This document shows, in pieces, positions 11,203-24,040 of a stretch of 64,000 nucleotides of DNA. The stretch is from Daucus carota subsp. sativus (lineage: Eukaryota; Streptophyta; Magnoliopsida; Apiales; Apiaceae), in assembly GCF_001625215.2 (NCBI RefSeq), contig NC_030384.2:46534390-46598389 (forward strand), in the 5' to 3' direction. Positions within the stretch are counted from its first letter, which is position 1, and every line of letters begins with the position of its first letter. A model generated the notes under the pieces. It had not been told where the DNA came from, searched no databases, and was given only the letters and a program-made list of their open reading frames with translations. Both the position numbers and the translations under genes were made by a program.

Positions 11203-13041
11203 TTTCTGTAATTACAAATATTTCTTACTATTTGTTCATCCCATTCCTCTTGAGCTATGACACGCAATCCTCAGTTCACATTGACAAAATGAAATAAGCT
11301 CAAAACTTCCATTTCTGATGTACCAGCAGGATCCCGTTTGAGCAACTTTGCGCCCAAGCATTTTAGTCCTTAGACATTATGAATAAGCTGAGCTTTAGAG
11401 TGCAGTAATCAGTATCATACAAGTTTTATTATTCACATATAAACTTATAAGCAGGAGACTAATGTGAAAATGTTTGTGCTTGTAATAAATTTGTTTATCT
11501 AGTAAACTTTTTTTTTTCAGGATCTAGTAAACTTCTTAATAGAATATGAATGTGAAACTTCTTTTTGATGGACAGAATATTTTTTCCCCAAAATTTATCA
11601 TTTGACACATATATATGAAAAAAGTAGTCTAGACAACGAAATGTATGAAAATAAAAATTATATAATTAAATTTATAATAGGACAAAAATCTAGAAGAAAT
11701 AATAATTTTTAAGAATATATCAATTTATATTAAAAGAAAATTATAAAATTAATAGTTGATACAAAGTGTAAAACTAAACAAGGAGATCTGTTTACTTTGA
11801 TGGGAAAGTTTGTATGAAATTTTTAGAAAAAAAAGAGCTTATAGCTAGAATTCCTTGAGGAGTGCTTCTGCTGATAATAATAAATAATTATAATAAATAA
11901 TTAACTATGAGCTCTATCTTTATCTAAAATTTTATATAACTTTCCGATTAATTAACGAGATCCTTCTTGTTTAGGTTTACACTTTGTATCAACTACACAT
12001 TTTGCTATAGATTATTTTATTTTTTATTTTTAAAACCATATTAATTCTTCTGGATTTTTGTTTTATCATAAATTTAATGACATGATATTTATTCGACCAT
12101 TTGATTGTCTAGAATACTTTTCATATACTCGGATCAGGTGATTAAAATTTTAAAAAATTACTTCCAAGTTTTATTACACACACAAGCATTATCAGCATAG
12201 TCTGCTGCTTCAAATTTATACAAACATTTTCACCCGAATATCCTATGCGTAAAACTTATACAAATTGCACTGCATCTATGTGCACTGATGCGAAGATTAA
12301 TCTTACAGTAAAGATTAATCGTCATGTGTACTTATATACAGGTTACATGTAAATAATAAAAATTCATCATACTCATTACGGCACTCTAAAGCTCTTATTC
12401 ATAACAGCTAATGACTAAAATGCCTTGGGGGCAGTTTTGAGCTCATCTTATCTTGTCAATGTGAACTGAGGATTGCTTGTCATAACTCAAGAGGAATAGG
12501 ATGAACAAACAGAAACAACAGACGCTCTTTGTCACGAGAACCTGGGACACCATGTCCATCTCCATATAAATAAACACATGAAGCTATCTTTTCCAGATTT
12601 AAGCAATTTTCAATAAAAGGTTTGGACATAGGAGACTCTGCACACTCTTCATTTAACTTCTTCCATGTCTCCGTTATCAAGTACTTAATGTGTTCTCTGG
12701 CTTCGTCTGCCGAAACACCCTTGTCATTCATGTAGCATTGAATCGATTTTGGATTGTCCCCTCTCTCCATTTCATGCTGCAAAATCCACATCATTTATAC
12801 TTATGTACATGAATAAGATGTATAACATTTGACAAGAAGAGTATAATTAAAGAATTTGTACCGTTGAAGTTGCCATATCATCTGCAAGCCTCAAAATAGT
12901 TGCTGAATGACGAAGGACGTTTGGACAAGTCATTAAGCACAGTAAGTCTTCTTCCTTCACCGAATTTGGTTTCAGGAAGTACATATGAGTTAACACTACG
13001 GGGACTGATATTGAGACCCATGCTTTGTCAAGGTATTCACT
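10733..13041. repeat. Palindrome 2 (terpene synthase tails, centre near 11874)
   Basis: The plus-strand synthase fragment and its 3' flank (10733-11847) are an inverted copy of the 3' half of the adjacent synthase and its flank (11905-13041). Paired landmarks: GGAAAGTT near 11803 with AACTTTCC near 11938; 'ttgatacaaagtgta' near 11756 with 'tacactttgtatcaa' near 11978; 'gctttagagtgc' near 11390 with 'gcactctaaagc' near 12382; 'tcctcagttcacattgac' near 11270 with its inverse near 12460. About 60 bp at the centre is unpaired. The region 11203-12479 has no gene of its own. Confidence 0.85.
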
Positions 13042-15428
13042 TAGACTTGGTTTATATCCGCTGTGGTACCACTTGGCCTCCACCAAATAAGCGTCAAAAA
13101 GATCAGTCCACTGCATAATTGTGTCAACTGAGTCAAAAGGAAACTACTTCACGCATAAGTACACAGAAACATTAGCCAGGGTACGTTAAACTTGCCACTT
13201 TTTGGAAGTAAGGAAGGATGGAGACACCATGTTCACGTTGGAAAACATTAGCTACTTCATTGATCTTATTATAGAGATCCGTAAAACAGATCTTCATAAA
13301 ATCTGGGAGTTGGTCCAGCTCTGCCGCATCCCAACTAATCAAGTAACCGCAGACAGTACTATCAGTGTGCCAAGAATAAATCATTATGAACATTAATAAG
13401 TTTTGAGTTTATATAATACATGTGATTAACCTTTTTGTTAATTTTGTTAACAATTCAAGTTCCTCCAAAGTACCATATACGTCATAGATATCGTCAATGG
13501 TAGTTACGAAGGCATTAACAGCAGTAATCACGCTCCTCGCATATTGAAACTGAGGCTCAAAGTTGGAACCCAGGCTCCAGTAGAAACACTCTATTAAACT
13601 TGCCCTCGCAAAGCTTAATTTCTCCGCCCACCCTATGCCCTTCCACCATCTGCACATAGATCACGGTAAGATGCACATTTCCAAAATAAAGAGTTTGCCG
13701 ATTAAGGAAAAATGAGATTAAAATAGCTACTAATTAATACCTTGACATCTCTTTGAGTTCATCTTGATAAGTAGCCTGGAGCATGTTATAGTCCAATTTT
13801 GCAAAACGAAGCAAATCAGAATCTTTTATATCGTCTGCTAGCATTGATGTCTCAAAGTAGTCAATGTACCACCTTGCTTCCATTCTTGACTCCGCCCAAT
13901 GCAGTGGAAGTTCTAAGGCACGGCTAACAAGTTTACTAAGTTCCTCGTCTTTACTGTTCTTATTATTTATGTAATCTGTCATATATTTGGTTGTGAAAAG
14001 TTGAGCCTCGTCCAATATCTTTTCATTCGTTTTTGAATGGTGTGATGCCTCGTACAAGTATAGCATACCCTTCATGTCACTGGTGAGACTGATCTTGAAC
14101 TTACCTGATTCGTTCAAAAATCCACTGAAAGCCTCTGCATTTTACACTCAAAGAAATTCCGATATCAGTTTGTTAGGTACAGGAGCGAATCTAGACACAA
14201 AATCTTAAGGAGTACCAAGCAAATTTTCGAAAAACACCTATATATTTTTAAATTGGGGGGGGGGGGGGCACTTCTATAGTTTTATAAAATTTAGAATGAT
14301 GAAAAAATGTAAAAAAAAATAAATTAGGGGGACACGTGTCTCCCCTGCCTCTTCCTAGACCGTCCCTGGTTAGGTGCCAGCCATTACAATCGTAGTATGA
14401 GCTTGGATGATCCAAAATATATATGGATAAAAATTGTTTGTATGAACAATTATTATAAAAAACATATCTGGTCATAAAGAGAAGCATTGTTAGGTATTAA
14501 GGCGGTACGAATTAGAACCATGTATTTCAGAATTAAATTATGATTTAGTTTAGGAATCGCTTGATAGTGGATACTTGAGTCTTGTTGGGCTTGAGTATCC
14601 AAGTTTGACTAATTGTATTATTAATAAGAGTTTTGATTATTAATACATGTCGGCCCTCAATTTTTCACGTCATGTATTGTTGTGTGTACTTTATATTTTA
14701 TATTAGAAGATTGAATCTCGTATTTTTATTCCTAATACAGTTGTCATCTATTTACATGAATATGACAGTTAAGAACAGCATGCATACTGACTACAGAGTA
14801 GATCATGAACTCACCTTGAGGAACTTTAAAATAATGTTGTCTTAAGAGTCGGAATTTGAGAGATGTGGCATGCAAATTATCTTTTCCGTACCACTTCTCA
14901 TTATTGTACACGGCTTCCAGAATTCTATTAATTTCATTTTTAAAGTGATAACCCACTCCAAGCCTCTGAACTGAATCAACTAACTCAAGCTTCCTGAGGT
15001 TGTCTGTATCTTCTTTGTTGAGCAGCATCCTCACACGTTCCTTCAAGTCCCCTGCATATTTATTGCATATTTCTCCCTGCATGCATGTGTAAACAATATG
15101 AAATTAAAGTTGTAAAAAACAGTTGTCCACTATATTTACACTAAAAAACATATTCTACCTTGAAATCACTGGCAAGAGATTGGACGAAATCATCATCCCA
15201 GATGGGAGGAGGATAATTGCCCGATCGACGAACAATTGATTTGTCATCAACACATGCATCGCCTCTACTGACCAAAGCAGCATCATTACTAGTGCAGCAG
15301 GTACTAGTAGTATGGATAGCCTTTGTGGATGGTGGCTGAAGAAGTGTAAGAGATGCAGCTGGTTTCACCATAAAACGAGTTGCAGAAGAACTCATACCAA
15401 GACTCACAGTGCTAATAATTAGGGCCAT
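12480..15428 (-). CDS. Terpene synthase, TPS-b type, probably plastidial monoterpene synthase
   Basis: Seven exons: 15159-15428, 14815-15076, 13741-14134, 13431-13649, 13199-13334, 12862-13110 and 12480-12776. They total 1827 nt (608 aa), the usual size and exon pattern for this class. Residues 1 to about 60 are Ser/Thr-rich and look like a plastid transit peptide. Residues 67-77 form the RR(x)8W motif (RRSGNYPPPIW) typical of TPS-b enzymes, which ionise geranyl diphosphate to cyclic monoterpenes. DDIYD at 361-365 binds Mg-diphosphate, and DDMATSTHE at 504-512 is the second metal motif, split by the last intron. Intron 2 carries a 567-bp insertion absent from the tandem copy. I chose the ATG at 15428 because the longer frame would need GTG. 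Both metal motifs are complete, so activity is plausible; the product cannot be read from sequence. Confidence 0.92.
14171..14737. mobile_element. Insertion in terpene synthase intron 2 with 5-bp TSD
   Basis: Intron 2 of this synthase is about 680 bp, against about 112 bp in the tandem copy (19255-19366). Aligning the introns places the extra DNA at 14171-14737. It is flanked by CAGTT at 14166-14170 and 14738-14742. It starts TGTTAGG and ends CCTAATA, near-inverse termini as in LTR ends. There is a G-run near 14257-14272 and no ORF. It is probably a solo LTR or a short retroelement derivative; internal TTAGGT repeats near 14369 and 14489 leave a nested structure possible. Confidence 0.7.
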
Positions 15429-17569
15429 CACTATAATACTATTAGTGGTAGTAAACAGTATACTAGCTATAGTACATGCATGCGAACAACGCTTAAGTTA
15501 TGATAGAATTGGAAGTTCGGAACCTGTTTAAATACAGACTTTCGAGCGTAGCTTAATTAACTTTTTCGAATTCCAAAAGTCAATATCTAACAAATACGAT
15601 TCCAAACATGCACATTTAATATAATGTTCGACTACTTTGGACAATTAAGAAAGCGAAGAAGCAGACATGCAAATTAATCGATTTGCACCTGAAATTAATA
15701 GTAAATTCATTGTTGGACTACTAAGATAATGAATTGTTAATTTTTTTTCTAGAAACAAAATCAGTAATTCAGAAAATAGTAATATTTTTTAAAATAATAG
15801 ACTCGTTTTTGTAAATAAAAATTGTTAAAAATTCTTGATTCCAAATTTCACAATTTGAATTGATATTGTTTTTTCATTGATTTCTTCTAAATTGTATCGA
15901 TTGGTTCTCAAGTTTACGCTTCAATTGGAATTTGATTATTATGTACCCAGCATCCAAGAAGATCAGTGCTAAATATTCATAATTGAATAATTAAATCCCG
16001 CAACCCATAATAGCAAATTCATAAATTTAATTTCTACACCGGAGGCACACTAATAGAGACTACAAATTTATTAAAATTGGCTTATATTGTAAGCACGTCA
16101 AGGGAGACTAGCTACAAATTTATTGAAATTGGTCTACACTAGATGAACATCAATCGGCTATCAATTAAATACTTAATAAAAATATACTCCCTCCGTTACG
16201 CTTTACACGCACTTTGTGTTGGGTGATTATTTAATTTAAACATATCTAAATAAAATATAGCCGATATGTGCTATATATTAGAGATATAATTAGTTTTATT
16301 GGAGCGTAGAAATAGGTGTTTTGATAATAGTAGCGCAGTAGAAGTAGGAGTCAGATAGTTACTGATTTATAGCTTGTATTTGTTTTCAGTTTAAATAACT
16401 CTGGACCTTGCAGTTCAGTTCACATACTTCCATTTATACACAGTGCCTGTGTAGGTGTATTAGTGCTTCATTTGGGTTATTATAAAGTATAGTTTAATAA
16501 TATTTTTTTAATTATTTTTCTTAAAATAAAAGTTCAAACATCAAAAAATTTTCCAGAATTATTTTTATATAAACTATTTTATTGATGTACCAATTTTTTT
16601 TTGGATAATTCATATATAATTTTTATTTTATCATCACAAATTATTTATTTTTTTCTATATCATATTTTGATAAAATTAATTATTCAATTTTTCACATAGA
16701 CTTCTAAATTATCGAGTCTTCTCATATCACCTAATTTATTTTCTCAAGAGTGTTACTTAATTATGCACACTTGTTTATCGTGTAAATTTGTGTTAAAAGT
16801 TATTACTTTAAATTACAATACAATTAAAGTAATAAGAGAACTTAAATTTTAAAATGACTTGGTGGGATAAATTGTTAAAATTTTAGGATGATATTGTTTG
16901 GATAATTTAAATTTATAGATATGTAACAATAAAACTAAATTTAATAAATTAATAAGTTAAATGGTGAGGTTAAAATAATTATAATAATTAATGATTAATA
17001 ATTATAATAATAAAATAACTATGAGCTCTTTCTTTTTCTAAAATTTCATATAACTTCCCGACTAACTAAAGAGATCTTCTCGTTTAGATTTACACTTTGT
17101 ATCAACTATTAATATTATAATTTCCCTTGATCTAGATTTTACTATAAATTATTGTTATTTTATATTTTTCAAACAAATTATTTCTTCTGGATTTTTGTCT
17201 TATTATACATCTAGTTACTGTGATTTTTATTTCCGACCATTTGATTGTCTAGAACACTTTTCATATACTTGGGTCAGGCGGTAAATTTTTTTAAAAAATG
17301 TCCATCCATATATCAATATTTCTCCTAAAAAACTTAACCCTAAATTTTAATACACACACAAACATTAGCTAGTCTCCCTGCTCGAAACTTATACAAACAT
17401 TTTCAACATGAGTATCCTGCCTAAAACTTATACAAACTGCATCTCTGTGTAAGAATTGAGACACAGATGCAAAGATTAATCTTACAGTAAAGATTAATCA
17501 TGTGTACATATATATCCACAGGTTACATGAATAATAAAATTTTTGTCAATGTGAACTGAGGATTGCTTG
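15429..17569. other. Intergenic DNA between the tandem terpene synthases
   Basis: No gene is seen. About 15429-15720 is the upstream region of the first synthase and resembles 20050-20250 upstream of the second, including the paired 'gactactttgg/agacaattaagaaag' stretch. About 16975-17300 is the second synthase's 3' flank and aligns with 11880-12140. A lone MITE end (TACTCCCTCCG) lies at 16185-16195. The shared flanks show that the tandem duplication included both upstream and downstream DNA, with a repeat spacing of about 5 kb. Confidence 0.6.
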
Positions 17570-20013
17570 TCATAACTCGAGAGGAATGGGATGAACAAAA
17601 AGAAACAACAGACGCTCTTTGTCACGAGAACCTGGGGCACCATGTCCATCTCCATATAAATAAACACATGAGGCTATCTTTGCTAGATTTAAGCAATTTT
17701 CAATAAAAGGCTTGGACAAAGGAGACTCTGCACACTCTTCATTTAACTTCTTCCATGTCTCCGTTATCAAGTACTTAATGTGTTCTCTGGCTTCGTCTTC
17801 CAAAACACCCTTGTCATTCATGTAGCATTGAATCGATTTTGGATTGTCCCCCCTCTCCATTTCAGGCTGCAAATTCCACATCATTCAAACTTATGTACAT
17901 GTATAAAATAAATGTAACATAGATTTTGAAAAGAAGAGGATAATTAGAGAGTGAGTACCGATGAAGTTGCCATATCATCTGCAAGCCTCAAAATAGTTGC
18001 TGAATGACGAAGTATGTTTGGACAAGCCATTAAGCACTGTAAGTCTTCGTGCTTCAGCGAATTTGGTTTCACGAAGTACAGATGAGTTAACAGTACGGCA
18101 CCTGATATTGAGAGCCATGCTCTGTCGAGGTATTCACTGAGACTTGGTTTATATCCGCTGTGGTACCACTTGGCCTCCACCAAATAAGCGTCAAAAAGAT
18201 CAGTCCACTGCATAATTGTGTCAATTGAGTCAAAAATGAAACTACTTCACACATAATGACACAAGTACACAGAAATGTTAGCGCCGGGGTACGTTAAACT
18301 TGCCACTTTTTGGAAGTAAGGAAGGATGGAGACACCATGTTCACGTTGGAAAACATTAGCTACTTCATTGATATTATTATAGAGATCCGTAAAACAGATC
18401 TTCATAAAGTCTGGGAGTTGGTCCAGCTCTGCCACATCCCAACTAATCAAGTAACCGCAGACAATATATGTATCAGTGTCCCAAAAATAAATCAATAAGA
18501 ATAATAGTATTAAGTGTTCAGTTTATATAATACATGCAATTTGCAATTAACCTTTTTGTTAATTTGGTCAACAGTTCAAGTTCCTCTAAACTACCATATA
18601 CATCATAGATATCGTCAATAGTAGTTATGAAGGCATTAACAGGAGTGAGCACGCTCCTCGCATATTGAAACTCAGGCTCAAAGTTGGAACCCAGGCTCCA
18701 ATAGAAACACTCTATTAACCTTGCCCGCGCAAAGCTTAATTTCTCTGCCCATTGTATGCTTTTCCACCATCTGCACATAAATCACGATAAGATGCACAAT
18801 TCCAAAATAAGGAGTTTGCCGATTAAGGAAAAATGAGATTAAAATAGATACTAATACCTTGACGACTCTTTGAGTTCATCTTGATAAATTGCCTGGAGCA
18901 TGTTATAGTCCAATTTTGCAAAACGGAGCAAATCAGAATAATTTATATCTTCTGCTAGTGCTGATGTCTCAAAGTAGTCAATATACCACCTTGCTTCGTG
19001 CCTTGTCTCCGTCCAATGCAGTGGAAGTTCCAAGGCACGGCTAACAAGTTTACTAAGTTTCTCGTCTTTATTGGTCTTACTATTATTTATGTAATCTGTC
19101 ATATGTTTGGTTGTAAAACGTTGTGCCTCGTCCAATATCTTCTCATTCGTTTTTGAATGGTATGATGCCTCGTACAAGTATAGCATACCCTTCATGTCAC
19201 TGGTGAGACTGATCTTGAACTCCCCTGATTCGTTCAAAAATCCATTGAAAGCCTCTGCACTTTCCAGTCAAAGAAGTTCTAATATCAGTTGTCATCAATT
19301 TGCATGCATGTGTACACTTAAGAACAACATACTACTGAGTACTGACAACAGAGTAGATGAACTCACCTTGAGGAACTTTAAAATAATGTTGTCTTAAGAG
19401 TCGGAATTTGAGAGACGTGGCATGCAAATTATCTTGGCCGTCCCACTTCTCATTATTCTATTAATCTCATTCTTGAAGTGATAACCCACTCCAAGCCTCT
19501 GAACTGAATCAACTAACTCAAGCTTCTTGAGGTTGTCCATGTCCTCTTTGTTGAGCAGCATCCTCACATGTTCCTTCAAGTCCCCTGCATATTTATTGCA
19601 TATTTCTCCCTGTAAAAACAATATCAAAAGTTGTAAAGAACAATTATACTCCCTCCGCCCCTTTCTAGTTGTCGAGTCTTGACTTTCAGTCTCTAATTGA
19701 CGGGGAGCACACTATATTTACACTAAAAACATGATTTAATTACCTTGAAATCACTGGCAAGAGATTGGACGAAATCATCATCCCAGATTGGAGGAGGATA
19801 ATTGCCCGATCGACGAACAATTGATTTGTCATCAACACATGCATCACCTCTACTGAGCAAAGCAGTATCATTACCAGTGCAGCGGATGCTAGTAGTATGG
19901 ATAGCCTTTGTGGATGGTGGCTTAAGATGTGTAAGAGATGATGCTGGTTTCAGCAATATTAAACGAGTTGCAGAAATACTAACACCAAGACTCACAGTGC
20001 TAATTACAGCCAT
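17570..20013 (-). pseudogene. Terpene synthase tandem copy with 19-bp exon deletion
   Basis: Seven exons parallel those of the upstream copy: 19744-20013, 19367-19609, 18858-19254, 18552-18770, 18307-18442, 17959-18207 and 17570-17866. Transit-peptide-like N-terminus, RRSGNYPPPIW, DDIYD and DDMATSSPE are all present. Exon 2 is 243 nt against 262 nt: 19 bases are missing between 19457 and 19458, flanked by ATT in the intact gene. The frame shifts after NEINRI and stops within exon 2 before the catalytic domain. Restoring length would give 610 codons, so this is the only frame lesion I see, and it looks recent. It is either a pseudogene or a null allele. The ATG at 20013 aligns with the tandem copy; the longer frame begins at TTG. 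Confidence 0.9.
19647..19711. mobile_element. Short MITE remnant in intron 1 of the second terpene synthase
   Basis: About 65 bp absent from intron 1 of the tandem gene. It begins TACTCCCTCCGCCCC and ends near GACGGGGAG. This fits an internally deleted Stowaway-type MITE. Both ends are short, so confidence is moderate. Confidence 0.5.
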
Positions 20014-20741
20014 TACTATGATACTCTTAATGGTATTGGAAGTACACAACCAGTTTAAATAGCGACTTGAGTGGCTTCAGACTTGAGTAACAAACATGAT
20101 TGTAAACATGCACATTCAATGTTCGACTACTTTAGACAATTAAGAAAGTGAAGAAGCAGACATGCAAATTAATCTCCACCTGAAAATTTCAAAATAAAAA
20201 TAAAATCTCCACCTGAAATTAATAGTAAATTCAATGTTGGACTACTAAGATAATGAATTGTTAATTTTATTTTTAGATATAAATCATTTTATTTAAGAAA
20301 AAGATATATATTTTTTAAATAATTATATATTCATGTTTGTGAATAAGAAATTCAAAAAATTTCTCGATTCAAAAATTCAGAATTTGAATTAATGTCTTTC
20401 CATTGATTCTTCCTAAATTACATTAATTGATTCTGAAAATTTTGTTTCAATTGTAATTTGGTTATTATTTATTCGTCATATATAAGGATCCCAGCTAAAT
20501 ATTATGACTAAATAGTTCTTTTTTTAAGGAAAGACTGAATAGTTAAAACCCCCATTTATAATTGACGAATTTATAACTTCAATTCTTATTAGATAATTTC
20601 TACACTGACGCACGCCAAGGGACACCATAAATTTTTTGGTATAGGCTATTAAATATTTCATAGGAAAATATAATATGTATGGTCAAAATAGGTCCTTGTT
20701 CCGTAAAATAAGGGTCAAACATGCCTCAAAAAAGGACTTGC

Positions 20742-21741
20742 GGGTTAAATAGCATTTTCGTCACTCAACTGACGCCCAACTTGTGGGTCATCGAACTCAA
20801 AAAATTTTCAAACGAATCATTAAATTCATTATAACTTTCAATCCGGTCACTAAACATTAACAAATTTTCACGGCCGTTAAGTCTCCTTTGACTTTAACAG
20901 AATCTGTTAAATTGTTAAATGACCAGATCCAAATAAGCAACCACCTCAGCAGATACCTAAATAACTTGACCTAATCCACACCATTAAATCAGGTGCCAAA
21001 CTCTAAACCATCAGATACTATAGTCTCATCCGAACTAAAACTATACTGCCTTACTATCCCGATCATAATGAGCCAAACCATATATCATCAAATTCCAAGA
21101 AACAATATACTCAAAAACAATATCCACAAAACCTCAAAAACAATATCCACAAACACAAGATAAAACAAAATAACAAAAGTTAAAGATGATGAACCCCGAA
21201 ACCCCCTTCTTCCCCACCCATCATCCTCGCTCACCCCGAACACCTTCAAAATCTCCGCAATCTTACTCTCATCAAGTACCGTACTTCTCATCTCTAGCAA
21301 CATACAAGTCTTTGTCGATTCACTGAAATTTTTGGGGCCGTGGGATCGGTCTTCATGATCTCAAGCTTCTTGGAGGCTTCACATAGGATGGTTGTACAAA
21401 TTCAAGGCCATTTATTTATAAGTGTGAAGATGATGATGGTGTAGATGTATATTAATTAATTTTAGTTTACTATGTGTTGTTAATTAGAAAAAGGGTTCAT
21501 ATATAAATAATTGGGTTATGGGTCGGGTGAAAATACATAACTGATGTGTACATGACACCTGTACTGATTTGACCAACTCATCATGCCAACTCATCTTTCC
21601 GTCGAGTTTTTAACGTTACTAACGGCAAGTGACCTAATTGAAAGTTTTAAAGAATTTAGTTATTTGACTGAAAGCTTTTTCAGTTGGATGACCCAATTGC
21701 AAGTTCGTGGTCAGTTGAATGACCAAACTGCTATTTAACCC
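20742..21741. mobile_element. Long terminal inverted repeat element, Mutator-like or foldback
   Basis: About 170 bp at each end are inverted copies. The left end starts GGGTTAAATAGCA and includes 'tcactcaactga' and 'ctttcaat'; the right end finishes with TGCTATTTAACCC preceded by matching inverse stretches such as 'tcagttgaatga'. Long TIRs suit a Mutator-like non-autonomous element. I could not find a clean 9-bp target duplication, so the class is uncertain. The interior holds a 71-codon minus-strand open frame (21088-21303) with a hydrophobic C-terminus and no recognisable family. Confidence 0.65.
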
Positions 21742-21959
21742 TTATTACCAAATATGATTTTTAAGTTTTCCTACTTTCAATTATGACAATCATTTTTTTT
21801 ATAATTATGAACTCGGTCATTTAAAAATATGTATTTCACTTCAAATAATGATTTTCAGATTTGTACTAATATTTGAATATTTGGATTTTAAATGAAATTC
21901 AAATCCTAACTACATTCCTAAACAAATTATATGATCAATTTCAGAATTTTAAATGAAAT

Positions 21960-22870
21960 TGAGAGAAAATCACTGGGACTAACAAAAATATATGCATTTT
22001 AACGCCGACCCGTAATCAAAGACTATGACGACAAAGACTTGATATAGATGTCTTTTTATTTAATTCAATGGAATTTTTGTTTAATGTTTATGGTTAAATT
22101 TTCTTATAATTTTCCAATTATTTGGTTTGATTAAAAGGTTAGAAAAATTCTGTCAAAAATAACTAGAAATTGGCCGAGGCATTATGTAATTTATTAACAA
22201 AAATTGTGGCAAATTTGAGAGTTACAAAAAGTCGGAAACTAATTACCTAGAACATGTCAATAATGGGTATAAAATGATTTTTTTTTTTGTCACAAGTCTA
22301 AAATGAATTTAGATCTAGTACAATTGTCAGATTTAAAACAAAAAACTTAATGATGCTCGGAGGAAATTAATTTTTGCTCAAGTACGTTATACTCCCTCTG
22401 TCCCCTGAGTAGTATACATTGGGACTGTGAGTCTGTGACGCGGCACGAACTTTAATACTGGGCAATCTATTTTTAAAATTTTTCATTCCTGAATTAAAGT
22501 TTGGATGTTATATTTTTATACAGAAAAAAAATCTCAAAAATAAGTTACGAAAATTAAAAAGAAACATATAGAATTAAATGAGACAGAACCACTGGCCGAT
22601 TAATATCGATCACGTATTATAATAGATCGAAAGATCGGTTACTTCACATTTTTATGTCACTTTCTCTGAGCCACCGACTTGCTACGTTGCAGGCTTGCAG
22701 CCCCGTGGAAGCGGTGCCGTGGATACGGGGTAATAGTTTCGTGTTGATGCTGCTGTCTCAGAAATTTTGCTCACGTTTATATCAACACTCGCTGGAAATT
22801 GTGATGGTGCAAAATGGTTTTCACCCAGGTGTAATCAATATCATGATTCATAAGAATGTATGTGATTTTT
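21960..22870 (+). repeat. Segmental duplication, copy B
   Basis: Direct copy of 1497-2290. It contains an insertion-like stretch starting at 22391 (TACTCCCTCTGTCCCC) that resembles one end of a Stowaway-type MITE and is absent from copy A. A 75-codon open frame at 22654-22881 is not preserved in copy A, so I do not call it a gene. Confidence 0.65.
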
Positions 22871-24000
22871 TTTCTTTGTAGATTGTCGGTTTTGGAAATC
22901 AGTAACCTAGAACATGTGGTACGAATTTATTAGCAATATACATGGTCCTCACAGGAAAGGAGCAAATTAGGGTTGTTTTGGAAATGAGCAAAAGTGTATA
23001 TAAATAGTCATATGATTGAGTTCAAATTATTTTTTTTGAAAAAAATTGTAAGAAAATATAATGAAAAATGAAATAAGCATTTTTATCAATATATGTGGGT
23101 TATATTTTTAGTTTCCATAATTTGGAATGTAATAAATGCATGGATGAATGAAAATAATATATTTTTTGTTTTATCACCTCTAATTCAAAGTAAAAATTGT
23201 ATTTTAATCGATTTCGAAAGAACCCAACCCAATTTTACTTAGTCATTTATAACAATATTTTTTTTAGTTTCAAAAAAAACAATTTTTTTTTATGTTTTTG
23301 ATTTCATATTTAATCATCTAAATGGTGGTGCAGGTAATTAATTGTTTCCAAAAATATTCCTAATATATAGTGATATTAAGCGTAATTTGGTTCACGTGAG
23401 TAATCGAGGGGAGGGGAGCATGAGATAGAGGGATGAGAATCAATTCCATTGAGAATCAATTTCATTTTGAATTTTTTTTATTTAAGTTATTAAATATTAA
23501 TATTTAATATAAAAATACGAATATATATAATAATAATAATAATAATATTTATATTTATATTTTAATTAACATAAATTAATAACTAATTTTTAAAAATTAA
23601 ATATATTTATTCTCGTTCCAACCATGACTCAGCCGCTGATAAACTCCTGCTAGACAACACACGTCAGATACACATATTTTCATCCATACATTAGTTACCA
23701 GACCGACGACCGAAATCTAGGCAATAGGGAATATTATCCATCCACACAAGTTCTGTCCCTTCCATTTTTATTATTTTATTTATCAACACCTTGTATAATA
23801 AATATAATTTCCTATATTTTAATACTTTATATAAATAAAAAAATTAATATTATAATTTCATAAAAATATATTAAACTAAATTTATACTCACCTTAAAATA
23901 AAAATAAAATAGAATCGTGAGTTGGCAGTCCTTTTTTTTTTTGTCAGGGTGAGTTGGCAGTTTTATACTCACTAAATTTTATACTTTAAGGAAAGCCCAG
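22871..24000. other. AT-rich intergenic DNA
   Basis: I see no gene, RNA or clear element. There is a short AAT trinucleotide run near 23529-23546. Confidence 0.5.
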
Positions 24001-24040
24001 CACCCACGAAATATCAAAAACTTATATACATCCGCCAAGA

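Noticed and set aside
20014-20049. Longer N-terminus for the second terpene synthase
   Set aside because: It would need a TTG start; the ATG at 20013 aligns with the start of the tandem gene.
22654-22881. 75-codon open frame in segmental copy B
   Set aside because: The direct copy near 2090-2290 does not keep the frame, so coding is unlikely.
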